DNA from: Saccharicrinis carchari
GTDB taxonomy: Bacteria; Bacteroidota; Bacteroidia; Bacteroidales; Marinilabiliaceae
NCBI RefSeq assembly: GCF_900182605.1
Contig: NZ_FXTB01000010.1
Span: 1 to 64,000 of the forward strand
DNA: 64,000 bases
Reading direction: 5' to 3'
Of this stretch, positions 45,749 to 55,237 are shown piece by piece (within the stretch, counting starts at the first letter, position 1; every line of letters starts with the position of its first letter). A model generated the notes under the pieces. It searched no databases, was not told the DNA's origin, and saw only the letters and a program-made list of their open reading frames with translations. The translations under genes and the position numbers were made by a program.

Positions 45749-46378
45749 ATGCAGCAAAATAAGCAGCCCGTTACCATTGCGGTTTCTATGCGACGGATGG
45801 TATTGTTAAATAGATATTACAAGATTACCAAATTTTATTCTTTCTTAAAAAACACTGCCATAAGAGGTGGTATAGGTATCATTGCTTTTGTGCTGGTATT
45901 GTTGGGGCTGGAATATTTTTTGCTCGATTTTAACGTCCTATTAAACAATTTTGTCGATACATACTCTCCACGGATAGTTTATTCATTTTTCTTTTTGTCG
46001 GAAACGATTTTGGGATTGATACCCCCGGAGGTGTTTATTGCGTGGGCGTCTAAATCATCGGCTCCCTGGTTGTTTTTGTTCTTGCTGGCCAGCATGTCGT
46101 ACCTCGGTGGTGTGGCCTCCTATTTTATAGGTAATCGTTTGTTTATGTTGCCATTCCTACGCAATTATATCCAAAATAAAGTGGCCAATCATATCGAAAA
46201 TCTAAAAAAATGGGGCGGATTCTTTGTCGTTCTTGGCGCTGTTTCGCCTATACCTCACTCCATGGTAAGCATGGCATCAGGACTTGTTAGGTACAACTTT
46301 AAGCAGTATTTACTTTGGTCGCTTTTTAGATATGTACGTTTTTTAATTTATGGGCTGGTGATTTTTCAGATATTTTGA
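45749..46378 (+). CDS. YqaA/DedA-like (VTT-domain) membrane protein
   Basis: This 209-residue integral membrane protein resembles the YqaA subgroup of the DedA/SNARE-associated family. LSETILGLIPPEVFIAWA, SYLGGVASYFIGNRLF and the loop FFVVLGAVSPIPHSMVSMASGLVRYNFKQY correspond to the re-entrant helices of that fold. DedA-type proteins are linked to lipid carrier recycling and envelope homeostasis. The neighbouring exopolysaccharide genes make a lipid-carrier role attractive but unproven. Confidence 0.8.
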   Translation: MQQNKQPVTIAVSMRRMVLLNRYYKITKFYSFLKNTAIRGGIGIIAFVLVLLGLEYFLLDFNVLLNNFVDTYSPRIVYSFFFLSETILGLIPPEVFIAWASKSSAPWLFLFLLASMSYLGGVASYFIGNRLFMLPFLRNYIQNKVANHIENLKKWGGFFVVLGAVSPIPHSMVSMASGLVRYNFKQYLLWSLFRYVRFLIYGLVIFQIF

Positions 46379-47112
46379 GTACGTAGCAATCGCCGTGTTT
46401 TCCGATAACCGTATTCAATAGTATCAGGCAGGCTTGCTACATGAACGATAAGAACGAAGTGTTTTTATTGAATAATTTAGCGCTTATAATTCTTTTGAAA
46501 CCAAGAAGTGCTTGTAAAGGGAGTTTTACGTGGATAGAATTAATTATTTCTGAACTGTAGCAGTTGAGGTTTAAATTCCCAATGTTATACCCAAAGCCAA
46601 ACCATTATCAAAGGATTGTTTTGTAGTTAAATTATTGGCTGTCGCGCCACCGGCCATTGCTTTTGATTCAGAAAGCCCTTGGATGCTAATCCGTAAATTA
46701 CGTAATAATACTATTCTGTAACCTCTTGATTTTCCTGTATTCTTGCTTCCACAATACCTATGTATGCGTAGCATCAAGTTAATATAGAGTTCTTCAGCAA
46801 TGTTGTGCCGAACAATCCTAAAATAGTACTTCTATATTTAATTGTTACGATAAGCCACTCTTCTATACCTATTTTGCTACAAACAATACTCCACCTGCTT
46901 TAGAGAATAAAGTTGTACAGATGGGATTTATTTATTGGCAAATACACCGCCAAAACACAATTTTGTGGGTAATGCATAATAGCGGTTTCTTCCGGAATAT
47001 TTTTTTAGTTACAGATTTTGTAACGGAAAATGTAACTTTCGTAAAAAAAAACATAATAATTGAGAAAGATTAAATATTTTCAACAACTAATTTAAATCAA
47101 AAGGATAACGCT
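46379..47112. other. 734-bp non-coding region ahead of the exopolysaccharide cluster
   Basis: No credible gene is seen. A 68-codon minus-strand frame (46571-46777) has no recognisable domain and an atypical start, although its end (DNGLALGITLGI) is barrel-like and could be a decayed fragment. Close to the first gene lies GTTAC (47008-47012), GTAAC (47020-47024) and GTAAC (47032-47036), three pentamers at exact 12-base steps, which may bind a regulator. A long untranslated leader is common for Bacteroidota capsule loci. Confidence 0.55.
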
Positions 47113-47874
47113 ATGAGGAATATTTCCTTGTTTGCACTTGCCATGTTATTGATTGTCGGCTGTGTTTCACAAAAAGAGAGCATTTACCTGCAGGATGCAA
47201 AAAAAGAGTGGGGAGAGAAAAGTTTTACCAATATTAAAACGGAAAATACCATACAAGTATTTGATCAAATATATATCCAGGTATCCAGCTTCGACGATGG
47301 CAACATCAACTTTATGAGCAACGATCCAAATCGCTATGGGGGAGGACGCTCGGAGGCCGATTTGGCAATGGTTTCCTATACGGTAAACAAAAACGGGGAG
47401 GTGAAGTTACCTATAGTTGGCGAAACAAATGTATTGGGCTTAACTACCAATCAGGCCGCCGAAAAAATACGGAAGGAGTTGGAAGATTACCTTAACACCC
47501 CCTCGGTAAAAGTAACGTTTGTTAATAAAAGTGTTACGGTTTTGGGAAGTGTTAACCGTCCCGGACGATATTTTTATGCAGCTGAATACCTGAATATTTT
47601 TCAGGCACTAGGCCTGGCCGGTGATATATCGGAATACGGCAACCGCAAGGAGGTGGTTATTGTCAGGGATGTAAACAATGAGGTAATCAGAAAACGAATC
47701 AACTTAACAGAGTTGGCTCTTTTGGGCGAAAGCGAATTGTATATTCAAGCTGATGATGTGCTCTACGTTGAGCCATTGAAAAAACGTCAATGGGGTTTTC
47801 AGGCCTTTCCCTGGTCTATATTGTTAAGTTCAATAACTACCATAATTCTGGTGGCAAATTATGTAGAGAAATGA
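47113..47874 (+). CDS. Wza-like polysaccharide export lipoprotein
   Basis: This 253-residue outer-membrane export protein starts with a lipoprotein signal (lipobox IVGC, Cys17). A poly-export domain (FDQIYIQVSSF...GEVKLPIVGETNVLGLTTNQAAEKI) is followed by an SLBB domain (VTVLGSVNRPGRYFY, FQALGLAGDI). The C-terminal hydrophobic segment (WSILLSSITTIILVANYV) would span the outer membrane as the helix of the Wza octamer does. Its stop codon overlaps the start of the next gene (ATGA). Confidence 0.93.
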   Translation: MRNISLFALAMLLIVGCVSQKESIYLQDAKKEWGEKSFTNIKTENTIQVFDQIYIQVSSFDDGNINFMSNDPNRYGGGRSEADLAMVSYTVNKNGEVKLPIVGETNVLGLTTNQAAEKIRKELEDYLNTPSVKVTFVNKSVTVLGSVNRPGRYFYAAEYLNIFQALGLAGDISEYGNRKEVVIVRDVNNEVIRKRINLTELALLGESELYIQADDVLYVEPLKKRQWGFQAFPWSILLSSITTIILVANYVEK

Positions 47875-50237
47875 GCATAAAAAACAAGGTAGATCAAGAC
47901 AATTACGTGGATATAAGAAAGGTGTTTAAACATCTGCTTAAAAACTGGATATGGTTTGCGGTATCACTACTCCTCTTGTGTGCACTGGCAATGGCATCTT
48001 TAAAAGTGCTAAAACCAAAATATTTAGTGTCGTCGAGCATTTATATTAAGGACGATAAGCGCTTGGGCGGACAAAAAGCAGCGGAGTTTATACAAAGTTT
48101 TAGCATGTTCGACCAAAAAAGCAACTTTAAAAATGAAATGCTTATCCTCAATTCCTCGCCACTTATTCGTCAAACCATTACGGCGCTTGAGTTAGAAACA
48201 GAATATTATGCGGTTGGTAATTTTATGCGGCACGAGATCTACAGAGATGCACCCTTTCTGGTGCTTATCGATTCGATGCATAACCAGATTGTGGATACTT
48301 ATTTTGATGTGGTTTTTAAAGAAGATGGTAAATTTACGCTATCAGCTAAAAGCAAGGATTATAAAACATTTAATTATTCGCTGGGCACCGGTAAACCAAG
48401 TACAAAGGAGTTTGAACTTGAAAAGGAGTTTTTTCAGTCCGCAGTAATCAAAGGCGATGATTACCATTTTAAAATTTACTTGAACCCCGAGGTTAATATA
48501 AAGGAAATCGCAGGCAATAGGTATTCGTTTAAATTTTTGGATAGGGAAAAATTGGTGCGTCAGTATCAATCTAATTTAAAAGTTAACCCGGTAAATGCCG
48601 AGGTGAGTGTGGTACAGTTATCCTTAAAATTAGAATCGGCAGCCAAAGGTGTCGATTTTATGAAAGCGCTCATGGATCTGTATTTAAAAAAGAACCTGGA
48701 ACGTAAAAATCATTTGGCCTCTAACACCATCGCTTTTATCAATGGGCAGTTAGACGAAATATCCGATTCGCTAAGTTTTGCCGAAAGTAACCTCGAAGAA
48801 TTCAGATCGACCAATCAGGTAATGGATATCAACACTAAGGCCATGCGTATTTTAGAGCGCCTGCAGCAACTCGAAATACAAAAGAGCACTACCGAAAGGG
48901 CATATAATTATTACGAGTACCTGGACGATTATTTTAAAGAAGGCGATGATTACAGCAAAATTGTTGTGCCTTCATCCATAGGGCTTAACAATGCAACCAT
49001 CAACGAATTTATCCGAGACTTATTGATACTGTCCAACCAGCGCAACGATTTAATATCCCGAAATCAACAAAAAGGACCATTTTTTGAGAACCTGCAAATA
49101 AAAATCGAAAATCTGCGCAATAGTATTATTGATAATATATCCTTTTCGAAAGAATCCTTGAAGCGCGAGGTGGAAAAATTTCAGGATCAGATAAGGCAGT
49201 TAGAAAAGCAAGTGGAGTCGCTTCCAAAAACCGAACGTACCTTGGTGGGTATGGAACGGAAGTTTAAATTAAACGATGCCATCTATACTTTCCTGCTCGA
49301 AAAACGTGCCGAAGCGCAAATAGCTAAGGCGGGTAATTTGCCCGAACACGAAATTGTGGAACCGGCAAGGGTACTCGAAAAAGTATTCCCAAATCCGAAA
49401 ATACATTTTCTGTTGGCCTTGTTTTTGGGTCTGTTTATCCCGGCCATTGTACTTGTAATAAGTAATGTAGCCGACGATAGGGTAAAAAGCGAGCAGGAGC
49501 TGACGGAGCATTTTAGCGACACACCCTTTGTTGGATCCGTGGTAAAGAGCCACGAAAAAGAGAGTAATCTTGTGGTGCACGACAATCCCACATCTATCAT
49601 TGCCGAAACATTTAGATCCATTCGTACCAATTTGTCTTTTTTTAATGAGGCAGGAAAACACCAAACCATTTTGCTTACTTCGTGCATTGCCGGTGAGGGC
49701 AAAAGCTTTGTGGCCAATAACCTCGCGGTGTCCATGGCCAACCTGGGCAAAAAAACAGTGGTAATAGGCTTCGATTTACGAAAATCAGGACAATTCCAGG
49801 GTTTTAAGCACAATGCAAAGATAGGCCTGAGTTCCTATTATCTCAAGGATAAGTCATTGGAGGATATTGTGTACAATACAGGTATTGAGAACTTGCATTT
49901 TATTGCTCCCGGACTTGTACCACCCAATCCTTTAGAACTCATTGGAAGTGGCTTGACCGGGGAGCTATTTGATAGTTTAAAAACTACTTACGATTGTATT
50001 ATTGTGGATACACCCCCCATAGGTGTTTTAAGCGATGGCTATATGTTAATGAATTATGCCGATGTGAACTTGTTTGTGGTGCGCGAAAAGTTTACCAACC
50101 AAAAGGTGCTGGGTAACGTAATCAGTGAAGTAAAACAAAAAGGATTCAAAAATATCGGTTTAGTACTTAACGCTAGTAAACTGGAGGGTAAAAAATATCG
50201 TTACGATTACTATAATGCCTACAACAATCCTAAATAG
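47871..50237 (+). CDS. Wzc-like polysaccharide co-polymerase and tyrosine autokinase
   Basis: This 788-residue inner-membrane protein is read from the ATG at 47871, which overlaps the stop of the export gene. It has a Wzz domain with membrane segments near 30-50 and 505-525 and a periplasmic coiled coil (about 270-490). The C-terminal BY-kinase has a Walker A motif with K611 (AGEGKSFVANN), Walker A' (VVIGFDLRKSG) and Walker B (CIIVDTPPIG). The C-terminus is rich in tyrosine (YRYDYYNAY), the usual autophosphorylation cluster. It controls chain length and export together with the Wza-like partner. Confidence 0.93.
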   Translation: MSIKNKVDQDNYVDIRKVFKHLLKNWIWFAVSLLLLCALAMASLKVLKPKYLVSSSIYIKDDKRLGGQKAAEFIQSFSMFDQKSNFKNEMLILNSSPLIRQTITALELETEYYAVGNFMRHEIYRDAPFLVLIDSMHNQIVDTYFDVVFKEDGKFTLSAKSKDYKTFNYSLGTGKPSTKEFELEKEFFQSAVIKGDDYHFKIYLNPEVNIKEIAGNRYSFKFLDREKLVRQYQSNLKVNPVNAEVSVVQLSLKLESAAKGVDFMKALMDLYLKKNLERKNHLASNTIAFINGQLDEISDSLSFAESNLEEFRSTNQVMDINTKAMRILERLQQLEIQKSTTERAYNYYEYLDDYFKEGDDYSKIVVPSSIGLNNATINEFIRDLLILSNQRNDLISRNQQKGPFFENLQIKIENLRNSIIDNISFSKESLKREVEKFQDQIRQLEKQVESLPKTERTLVGMERKFKLNDAIYTFLLEKRAEAQIAKAGNLPEHEIVEPARVLEKVFPNPKIHFLLALFLGLFIPAIVLVISNVADDRVKSEQELTEHFSDTPFVGSVVKSHEKESNLVVHDNPTSIIAETFRSIRTNLSFFNEAGKHQTILLTSCIAGEGKSFVANNLAVSMANLGKKTVVIGFDLRKSGQFQGFKHNAKIGLSSYYLKDKSLEDIVYNTGIENLHFIAPGLVPPNPLELIGSGLTGELFDSLKTTYDCIIVDTPPIGVLSDGYMLMNYADVNLFVVREKFTNQKVLGNVISEVKQKGFKNIGLVLNASKLEGKKYRYDYYNAYNNPK

Positions 50238-50266
50238 CTACAGTAGTATCAACAAAATATGGTTAC

Positions 50267-51391
50267 ATGACCCCACATCAAAAAAGTATATGTTTTGTAA
50301 TACCTCACTTTGTTACCTTTAGTACCGGAGGTGCCGAAATACAGGTGCATTACCTTACACAAGCTTTTTTGCAGCGTGGATGGAAAGTAGAAGTGCTGTG
50401 CGCAGGAAAGGGTAAAGAAGAGCAGATAAAAGCTTCACCTTATTTTAATAAAAACATACGATACCATTATTACCGAAAAAGAAGCATTAGGAGTCTGGAG
50501 TTTTTTGAGGTGTTAAGGGTGTTAAAAAACACCAATTCCAGTTATTATTACCAGCGTACCGACTTTGCCCTTACTGCATCTACCTATTTTTATGCAAAAA
50601 AAAATAAGCGTAAAATGGTATATGCCTTGGCAATGGATACCGATAGCCATAGAAACAAGTATAGCACCGATTTGAATTACTTGACATATAAAAGCAAAAT
50701 AAAAAAATGGATCAGGAAGACCGACTATTTTATTTTGGATCGTATGTTAGAATGGTGTAAAAAAAGAGTTTCCTATGTGGTATGTCAAAATCAATATCAA
50801 CAACAAACGTATAAAAATAATTTTGGGATAGAGGGCTTGTTGATTCCTAATTCATTTATACCTGGCCATAGTACGCGTAAGGATAAAAAAAATGTGGTGC
50901 TTTGGGTGGGCAATAAAAATCCGGCCAAGCAAGCAAACTTATTTGTGGAACTGGCCCAAAAATTTAATGGCTTAAAAAACTGGCATTTTGTTATGATGGG
51001 ATCTGCTTGTGAGGAGGTGGATAGGGCATCTGTTCCGGGTAACCTAAGCGTGCTTGGCCCTGTGCCGTATGCCGAGGCCAATAATTGGTTTGCTAAGGCC
51101 AAAATATATGTTAATACCAGCTTGTATGAGGGGATGCCCAACACCTTTATACAAAGCTGGTATTTTAATACCCTGGTATTGAGCCTTAACGTGGATACGG
51201 ATTTTGTTTTTTCCGGTATTAAAGCGGGATACTGTTTTAATGGAGATATGAATAAAATGACAGATAAACTGCGTAGTTTTATCAATGGTAAGACAATGGA
51301 CGATACACTGCAAAAAGGAATGGATTATTTTAAGGAGAAATTTGACATAAACAGAAATATGGATGCGCTGATAAAATATATTCAAATTTAG
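50267..51391 (+). CDS. GT4-type glycosyltransferase
   Basis: This 374-residue GT-B-fold protein has the N-terminal STGGAEIQVHYLTQAF motif of family 4 transferases and a C-terminal nucleotide-sugar domain (VVLWVGNKNPAKQANLFVELA, NTSLYEGMPNTFIQSWYF, where Glu-Gly-Met-Pro-Asn is the E-x7-E-like region). It adds one sugar to the growing repeat unit on the cytoplasmic face. Donor and linkage cannot be told. Confidence 0.88.
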   Translation: MTPHQKSICFVIPHFVTFSTGGAEIQVHYLTQAFLQRGWKVEVLCAGKGKEEQIKASPYFNKNIRYHYYRKRSIRSLEFFEVLRVLKNTNSSYYYQRTDFALTASTYFYAKKNKRKMVYALAMDTDSHRNKYSTDLNYLTYKSKIKKWIRKTDYFILDRMLEWCKKRVSYVVCQNQYQQQTYKNNFGIEGLLIPNSFIPGHSTRKDKKNVVLWVGNKNPAKQANLFVELAQKFNGLKNWHFVMMGSACEEVDRASVPGNLSVLGPVPYAEANNWFAKAKIYVNTSLYEGMPNTFIQSWYFNTLVLSLNVDTDFVFSGIKAGYCFNGDMNKMTDKLRSFINGKTMDDTLQKGMDYFKEKFDINRNMDALIKYIQI

Positions 51392-51510
51392 ATCCGGTGT
51401 ATATCCTGAGTTTAGTAAAGTAATCAGTAAAAACAAAATGGAATAGGTTTTTACCTATTAAATGAACCCCGATGGGTAGGGGCCATATATGAGCAAATAA
51501 TTAGGATGAG

Positions 51511-52746
51511 ATGAAAATACTTCAGCTTTGCGGAAAAGATTTTTTTGGGGCCGGACGGGCAGCGTATCGTTTACATATGGGTTTGCGAGATGCCGGAATA
51601 GATTGTCAGATGTGGGTAGGTGCTAAACGAACTAACGATGCATCCGTGCTGGATGTATATCCGGGTAGGCTCAATAAAAAATGGACCAAGGTATTTGTGA
51701 AGCTCGAAAAGCTTAAAATAAAGTTTTTTGCCGGCGGTGCAATGCATATGTTTTCGTTGGGGGCTCCTGCACATTCGCTACGTAAAAAAATAGAAAAAGA
51801 AAAGCCTGACCTGATTCATCTGCATTGGACAAACAGGGGTTTTATGGATTTAAATACGCTGCGAGGCATAAAGATACCGGTGGTTATATCATTACATGAT
51901 ATGTGGTGGTTTACAGGAGGATGCCATTATGATGAAGAATGTGGGCGGTATATTGACGCATGTGGTCTTTGTCCTGTTTTAAAAAAAGATGGGGAGCAGG
52001 GGCTCAGCTTAAGGCATTTGAAGCATAAAAAGGAAGTTTTGAATACAGTGGACAAGCTTACCTTTGTTGGTCTTAGTACCTGGATGAGGGATTGTGCTGC
52101 AAAAAGTGCTATAACGCAAGGGCATCGGGTGATTAATTTGCCCAATGGTATAAATATCAGTCAGTTTAGTCCTCGCAACCGTAAAGTATGTAGAGAAAAA
52201 CTGGCCTTACCCCGGGATAAAAAACTCATTTTGTTTGCTGCGGTAGGTGTATTATCCGAACCGCGAAAAGGCTATAAATACATAAGTAGGGCTTTGGAAC
52301 AATGTAACCCTGATGAATATGAATTGGTGGTTATAGGCGAAAAAAGTAACGAAAATTCAGTCAGCGGTTTAAAGACCCATTTTTTAGGTGAGATAAACGA
52401 TGATAGCCTTTTGATTGAGTACATCTCGGCAACGGATGTGTCGGTAGTGCCTTCGTTGCAGGAAAATCTCTCAAATCTGATCATGGAGAGTTTGGCCTGT
52501 GCCACGCCGGTAGTAGCTTTTAACATTGGTGGCAATGGAGATATGATCATTCACCGTAAAAATGGTTATTTAGCAAAAGAGAAGGATGTTGACGATTTGG
52601 CTGGGGGAATTAAATTTTGTTGCGATACTGAACATAACAAAAACCTGTCGCAATATGCACAGCAATCGATTAAGGAAAGGTTCAATATACAAGATGTGTC
52701 GAAAAAATATGTGCAGTTGTATAAAACGCTATGCGGTGAGAGTTAA
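51511..52746 (+). CDS. GT4-type glycosyltransferase (colanic acid WcaC-like)
   Basis: This 411-residue GT-B protein has KDFFGAGRAAYRLHMGLRDAG at the start, then LIHLHWTNRGFMDL, ISLHDMWWFTGGCHYDEECGRY and LPNGINISQFSP. These are typical of the WcaC/WcaL-like group that transfers sugars in extracellular polysaccharide assembly. The C-terminal ENLSNLIMESLACATPVVAFNIGGNGDMI is the donor-binding region with the conserved glutamates. The gap of 119 bases to the gene before holds no recognisable feature. Confidence 0.9.
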   Translation: MKILQLCGKDFFGAGRAAYRLHMGLRDAGIDCQMWVGAKRTNDASVLDVYPGRLNKKWTKVFVKLEKLKIKFFAGGAMHMFSLGAPAHSLRKKIEKEKPDLIHLHWTNRGFMDLNTLRGIKIPVVISLHDMWWFTGGCHYDEECGRYIDACGLCPVLKKDGEQGLSLRHLKHKKEVLNTVDKLTFVGLSTWMRDCAAKSAITQGHRVINLPNGINISQFSPRNRKVCREKLALPRDKKLILFAAVGVLSEPRKGYKYISRALEQCNPDEYELVVIGEKSNENSVSGLKTHFLGEINDDSLLIEYISATDVSVVPSLQENLSNLIMESLACATPVVAFNIGGNGDMIIHRKNGYLAKEKDVDDLAGGIKFCCDTEHNKNLSQYAQQSIKERFNIQDVSKKYVQLYKTLCGES

Positions 52747-52934
52747 AAAGTTGCAAGTTGAAAGGTTAGAAGGGGAGTGGTGGTATTTCGGTAGGCGGAA
52801 GGTCGGTACATGCACAACTACTAACTGTTCGCTGTTTTCCTGTCAAAAAGTAAGATAATTAAGGAGGCGGGATGTTGAGTACAACGAAATCCCGATGCTT
52901 TTTAAATATATCACTTCGGGAGCGCTTTGCTACA

Positions 52935-52983
52935 ACTGTTCACTGATAACTGATAACTGTTCACTGATAACTGTTCACTGACA
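52935..52983. repeat. Short tandem repeat of ACTGTTCACTGATA
   Basis: The block reads 14-mer ACTGTTCACTGATA (52935-52948), a half unit ACTGATA (52949-52955), the 14-mer again (52956-52969) and a final ACTGTTCACTGACA (52970-52983). It lies in the 267-bp gap between two polysaccharide genes, 30 bp before the next start codon. The copy number could vary by slippage. Confidence 0.8.
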
Positions 52984-53013
52984 AACACCTTACGTAAAAC
53001 AACTAAATAAAAA

Positions 53014-54294
53014 ATGCTGAACCTAAGTAAAATAACAAATTACCTGCTTGTTTATTTGCTCATAGCCTTTTCGGGTGTGCCATTTTTTTATAGGGCGCAT
53101 ATTGCTATGATGATTGTTTTTTTGCTGTTTCCGGCTGTAGTATTTGTTATACGTAAGCAAAGAGTGGATCGTTTTTTCATATACTATTTAGTGGTGGTGC
53201 TCATAATTCAGATGGGCCAGATGCTAAAGTTTTATGACCTGCCTGCTAAAACATTTCTGGGATTACACGCCCGTTTGTTGTTTGCTTACCTCACCATTAA
53301 AGCAGTAGGTAAAAAAACGCCTCAGTATTATATAAACATCCTGATTTTTTCGGTTTACACAAGTCTTTTTTTCTACTTACTCTCGTATAACGGAGCTTTG
53401 GAGCGTTTTATGGAAAACACCGTAGCACCATTATTTACCAATCCCCTGATTGAAGATGACGGCTATAAAAAATGGCCAGACATTATTTTATACACTTTTA
53501 ATCCGCAAGGCGAGGGATTGCTGTGGCTCAAGCGTAACTCGGGACCTTTTTGGGAGCCGGGTGCCTTTTCTGGTTTTCTGATGATAGCATTGCTTTTCAA
53601 TATTATCATCACGGGAAGGTTAAACAACAAAAAAAACAGGATTCTTATGCTTGGGGTGGTATCCACTTTTTCCACGTCTGGGTTGCTCGTGATGGGATGT
53701 GTTATTGTTTTTTACCTGATGCTGAATCGCGACCGCGGCACAAAGTACATCTTACTACCGGTGGTATTTTTACTTGGGGTAGTGGCTTTTGTAAGCTTCG
53801 ATTTTATGGGCAATAAAATTATTAGCAAAATGAGTTATACCGATCAAACCTACAATACACGGTTTAAAAGTGCCATGATTGACCTTAAGGATTTTTCAAA
53901 ACATCCTTTTTTTGGTATGGGAAGGTCACAAAATACCCGATACGAAGATCAAACAGATGCACGTGCTATGCATCGCAATAACGGGGTGAGCAACCAATTG
54001 GTGATGTATGGGGGGCTGGCTTTTGTTTTGTATTTTTACCTTGTGTATTTAAGCTTTTATAGATTGTGCATCGCACACGGCGTAAACAAAAAAATGGCCC
54101 TTTTTGCCTTACTAACGATATGGTTGATTGGTTTCTCGCAGATTTATTTTACCAAAGTGCTTTTCCTGTCACTAACTATGCTGAGCACATTGTATCCCAA
54201 ACGGAGTGCAAAGAGTGTAAGGTGCAATGAAATAAATGAAGAAAACCCTCCGGGACAGCTTAACATCCATAGGGCTGATATTATTGAATTATAA
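53014..54294 (+). CDS. O-antigen ligase/Wzy-like polysaccharide polymerase
   Basis: This 426-residue polytopic membrane protein has about ten hydrophobic segments and a large periplasmic loop (about 125-185) containing the segment SGPFWEPGAFSGFL, as in O-antigen ligase and polymerase proteins. KHPFFGMGRSQNTRY, followed by RNNGVSNQLVMYGG, resembles the second conserved loop (HP..G.G....H..). In this cluster it most likely polymerises repeat units. Polymerase and ligase cannot be told apart by sequence. Confidence 0.8.
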   Translation: MLNLSKITNYLLVYLLIAFSGVPFFYRAHIAMMIVFLLFPAVVFVIRKQRVDRFFIYYLVVVLIIQMGQMLKFYDLPAKTFLGLHARLLFAYLTIKAVGKKTPQYYINILIFSVYTSLFFYLLSYNGALERFMENTVAPLFTNPLIEDDGYKKWPDIILYTFNPQGEGLLWLKRNSGPFWEPGAFSGFLMIALLFNIIITGRLNNKKNRILMLGVVSTFSTSGLLVMGCVIVFYLMLNRDRGTKYILLPVVFLLGVVAFVSFDFMGNKIISKMSYTDQTYNTRFKSAMIDLKDFSKHPFFGMGRSQNTRYEDQTDARAMHRNNGVSNQLVMYGGLAFVLYFYLVYLSFYRLCIAHGVNKKMALFALLTIWLIGFSQIYFTKVLFLSLTMLSTLYPKRSAKSVRCNEINEENPPGQLNIHRADIIEL

Positions 54295-54359
54295 CCCGGG
54301 GTGTAATGAGTTATGGGTATTTTGGAGTAATTATTTAGTTTCTAATTTGAGTCATAAAA

Positions 54360-55232
54360 ATGAAAATATTTGTTGTAATAGCTGTTTTTAACCGAAAGGC
54401 ATATACCGTGCAATGCCTCCAGCAGCTTCAAAAGCAAACCTATAATAATATGTCTGTTGTATTGGTAGACGATGGTTCTACCGACGGTACATCAGCATAT
54501 GTTCAAAAGCACTTTCCGGAAGTCAATTTAGTTAAGGGTACGGGAAACTGGTGGTGGACAAAATCGATGAACGAGGGATGTAAAACAGCTATTAACAATG
54601 GAGCAGAGCTCTTACTTACGCTAAACGATGATACGCTTTTTGAACCAACGCTGGTGCAACGTATGGTAGAGCTGCATAAGCAGAATCCGGATGCCGCGAT
54701 TGGTACTCTAAACCTGATAAAAAAGCAGCAAGAATACATCTTTTTTTCGGGCATAAAAGATATCGCCTGGTGGAAAGCCAAGGAAATAAAATATCACAAG
54801 GCTTTTACTCCTTTGCCCGAAGGCCTTAGCGGTCTGCATCCTACCAAATGTTTAAACGGCAGAGGAACACTTATTCCGGTATCTATTTATAAACAGGTAG
54901 GTGGCTATAACGAGCAGTTTGTTCAGTATGCATCCGATTTTGATTTGGCATTGCGGATACAAAAGGCAGGATATCGTTGTCTGATTACCTATGATGTAAT
55001 CGTACATTCGTTTGTTGAAGATACCGGCGGTGGAAAAAGCTTTATCAAGCAATCGAGCCGTACTTTTTTTAAGTCGTTTTTAAATCCCTATTCACAAACC
55101 AGTTTAAAGATGACCTACCATTACTACAAATCGCATGCACCAAAACTGGTTTTTATACCCGCCATAACAATTCAATTGTTGCGCTCGGTAGTTGCTTTTT
55201 ATAAAAAACGTAACCTCGTTTCTAAACTGTGA
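54360..55232 (+). CDS. GT2-family glycosyltransferase (rhamnosyltransferase-like)
   Basis: This 290-residue GT-A-fold enzyme begins FVVIAVFNRKAYTVQCLQQL. It has VVLVDDGSTDGTS for nucleotide binding, the metal-binding LTLNDDTLFEP and NGRGTLIPVSIYKQVGGYNEQF toward the acceptor site. The GTGNWWWTKSMNEG segment is typical of the WbbL/rhamnosyltransferase-like subgroup. It ends four bases inside the GTG alternative start of the next gene, suggesting coupled translation. Confidence 0.9.
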   Translation: MKIFVVIAVFNRKAYTVQCLQQLQKQTYNNMSVVLVDDGSTDGTSAYVQKHFPEVNLVKGTGNWWWTKSMNEGCKTAINNGAELLLTLNDDTLFEPTLVQRMVELHKQNPDAAIGTLNLIKKQQEYIFFSGIKDIAWWKAKEIKYHKAFTPLPEGLSGLHPTKCLNGRGTLIPVSIYKQVGGYNEQFVQYASDFDLALRIQKAGYRCLITYDVIVHSFVEDTGGGKSFIKQSSRTFFKSFLNPYSQTSLKMTYHYYKSHAPKLVFIPAITIQLLRSVVAFYKKRNLVSKL

Positions 55233-55237
55233 TTGGC

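Noticed and set aside
46571-46777. 68-codon minus-strand frame in the leader of the polysaccharide cluster
   Set aside because: No domain, basic unusual N-terminus and no neighbours on that strand. The barrel-like last residues are too short to call even a pseudogene with confidence.
47005-47040. Standard promoter directly before the polysaccharide genes
   Set aside because: TTTG at 47017-47020 and TAACTTTC at 47033-47040 are only 12 bases apart, too close for the TTTG-N19-TAnnTTTG pattern.
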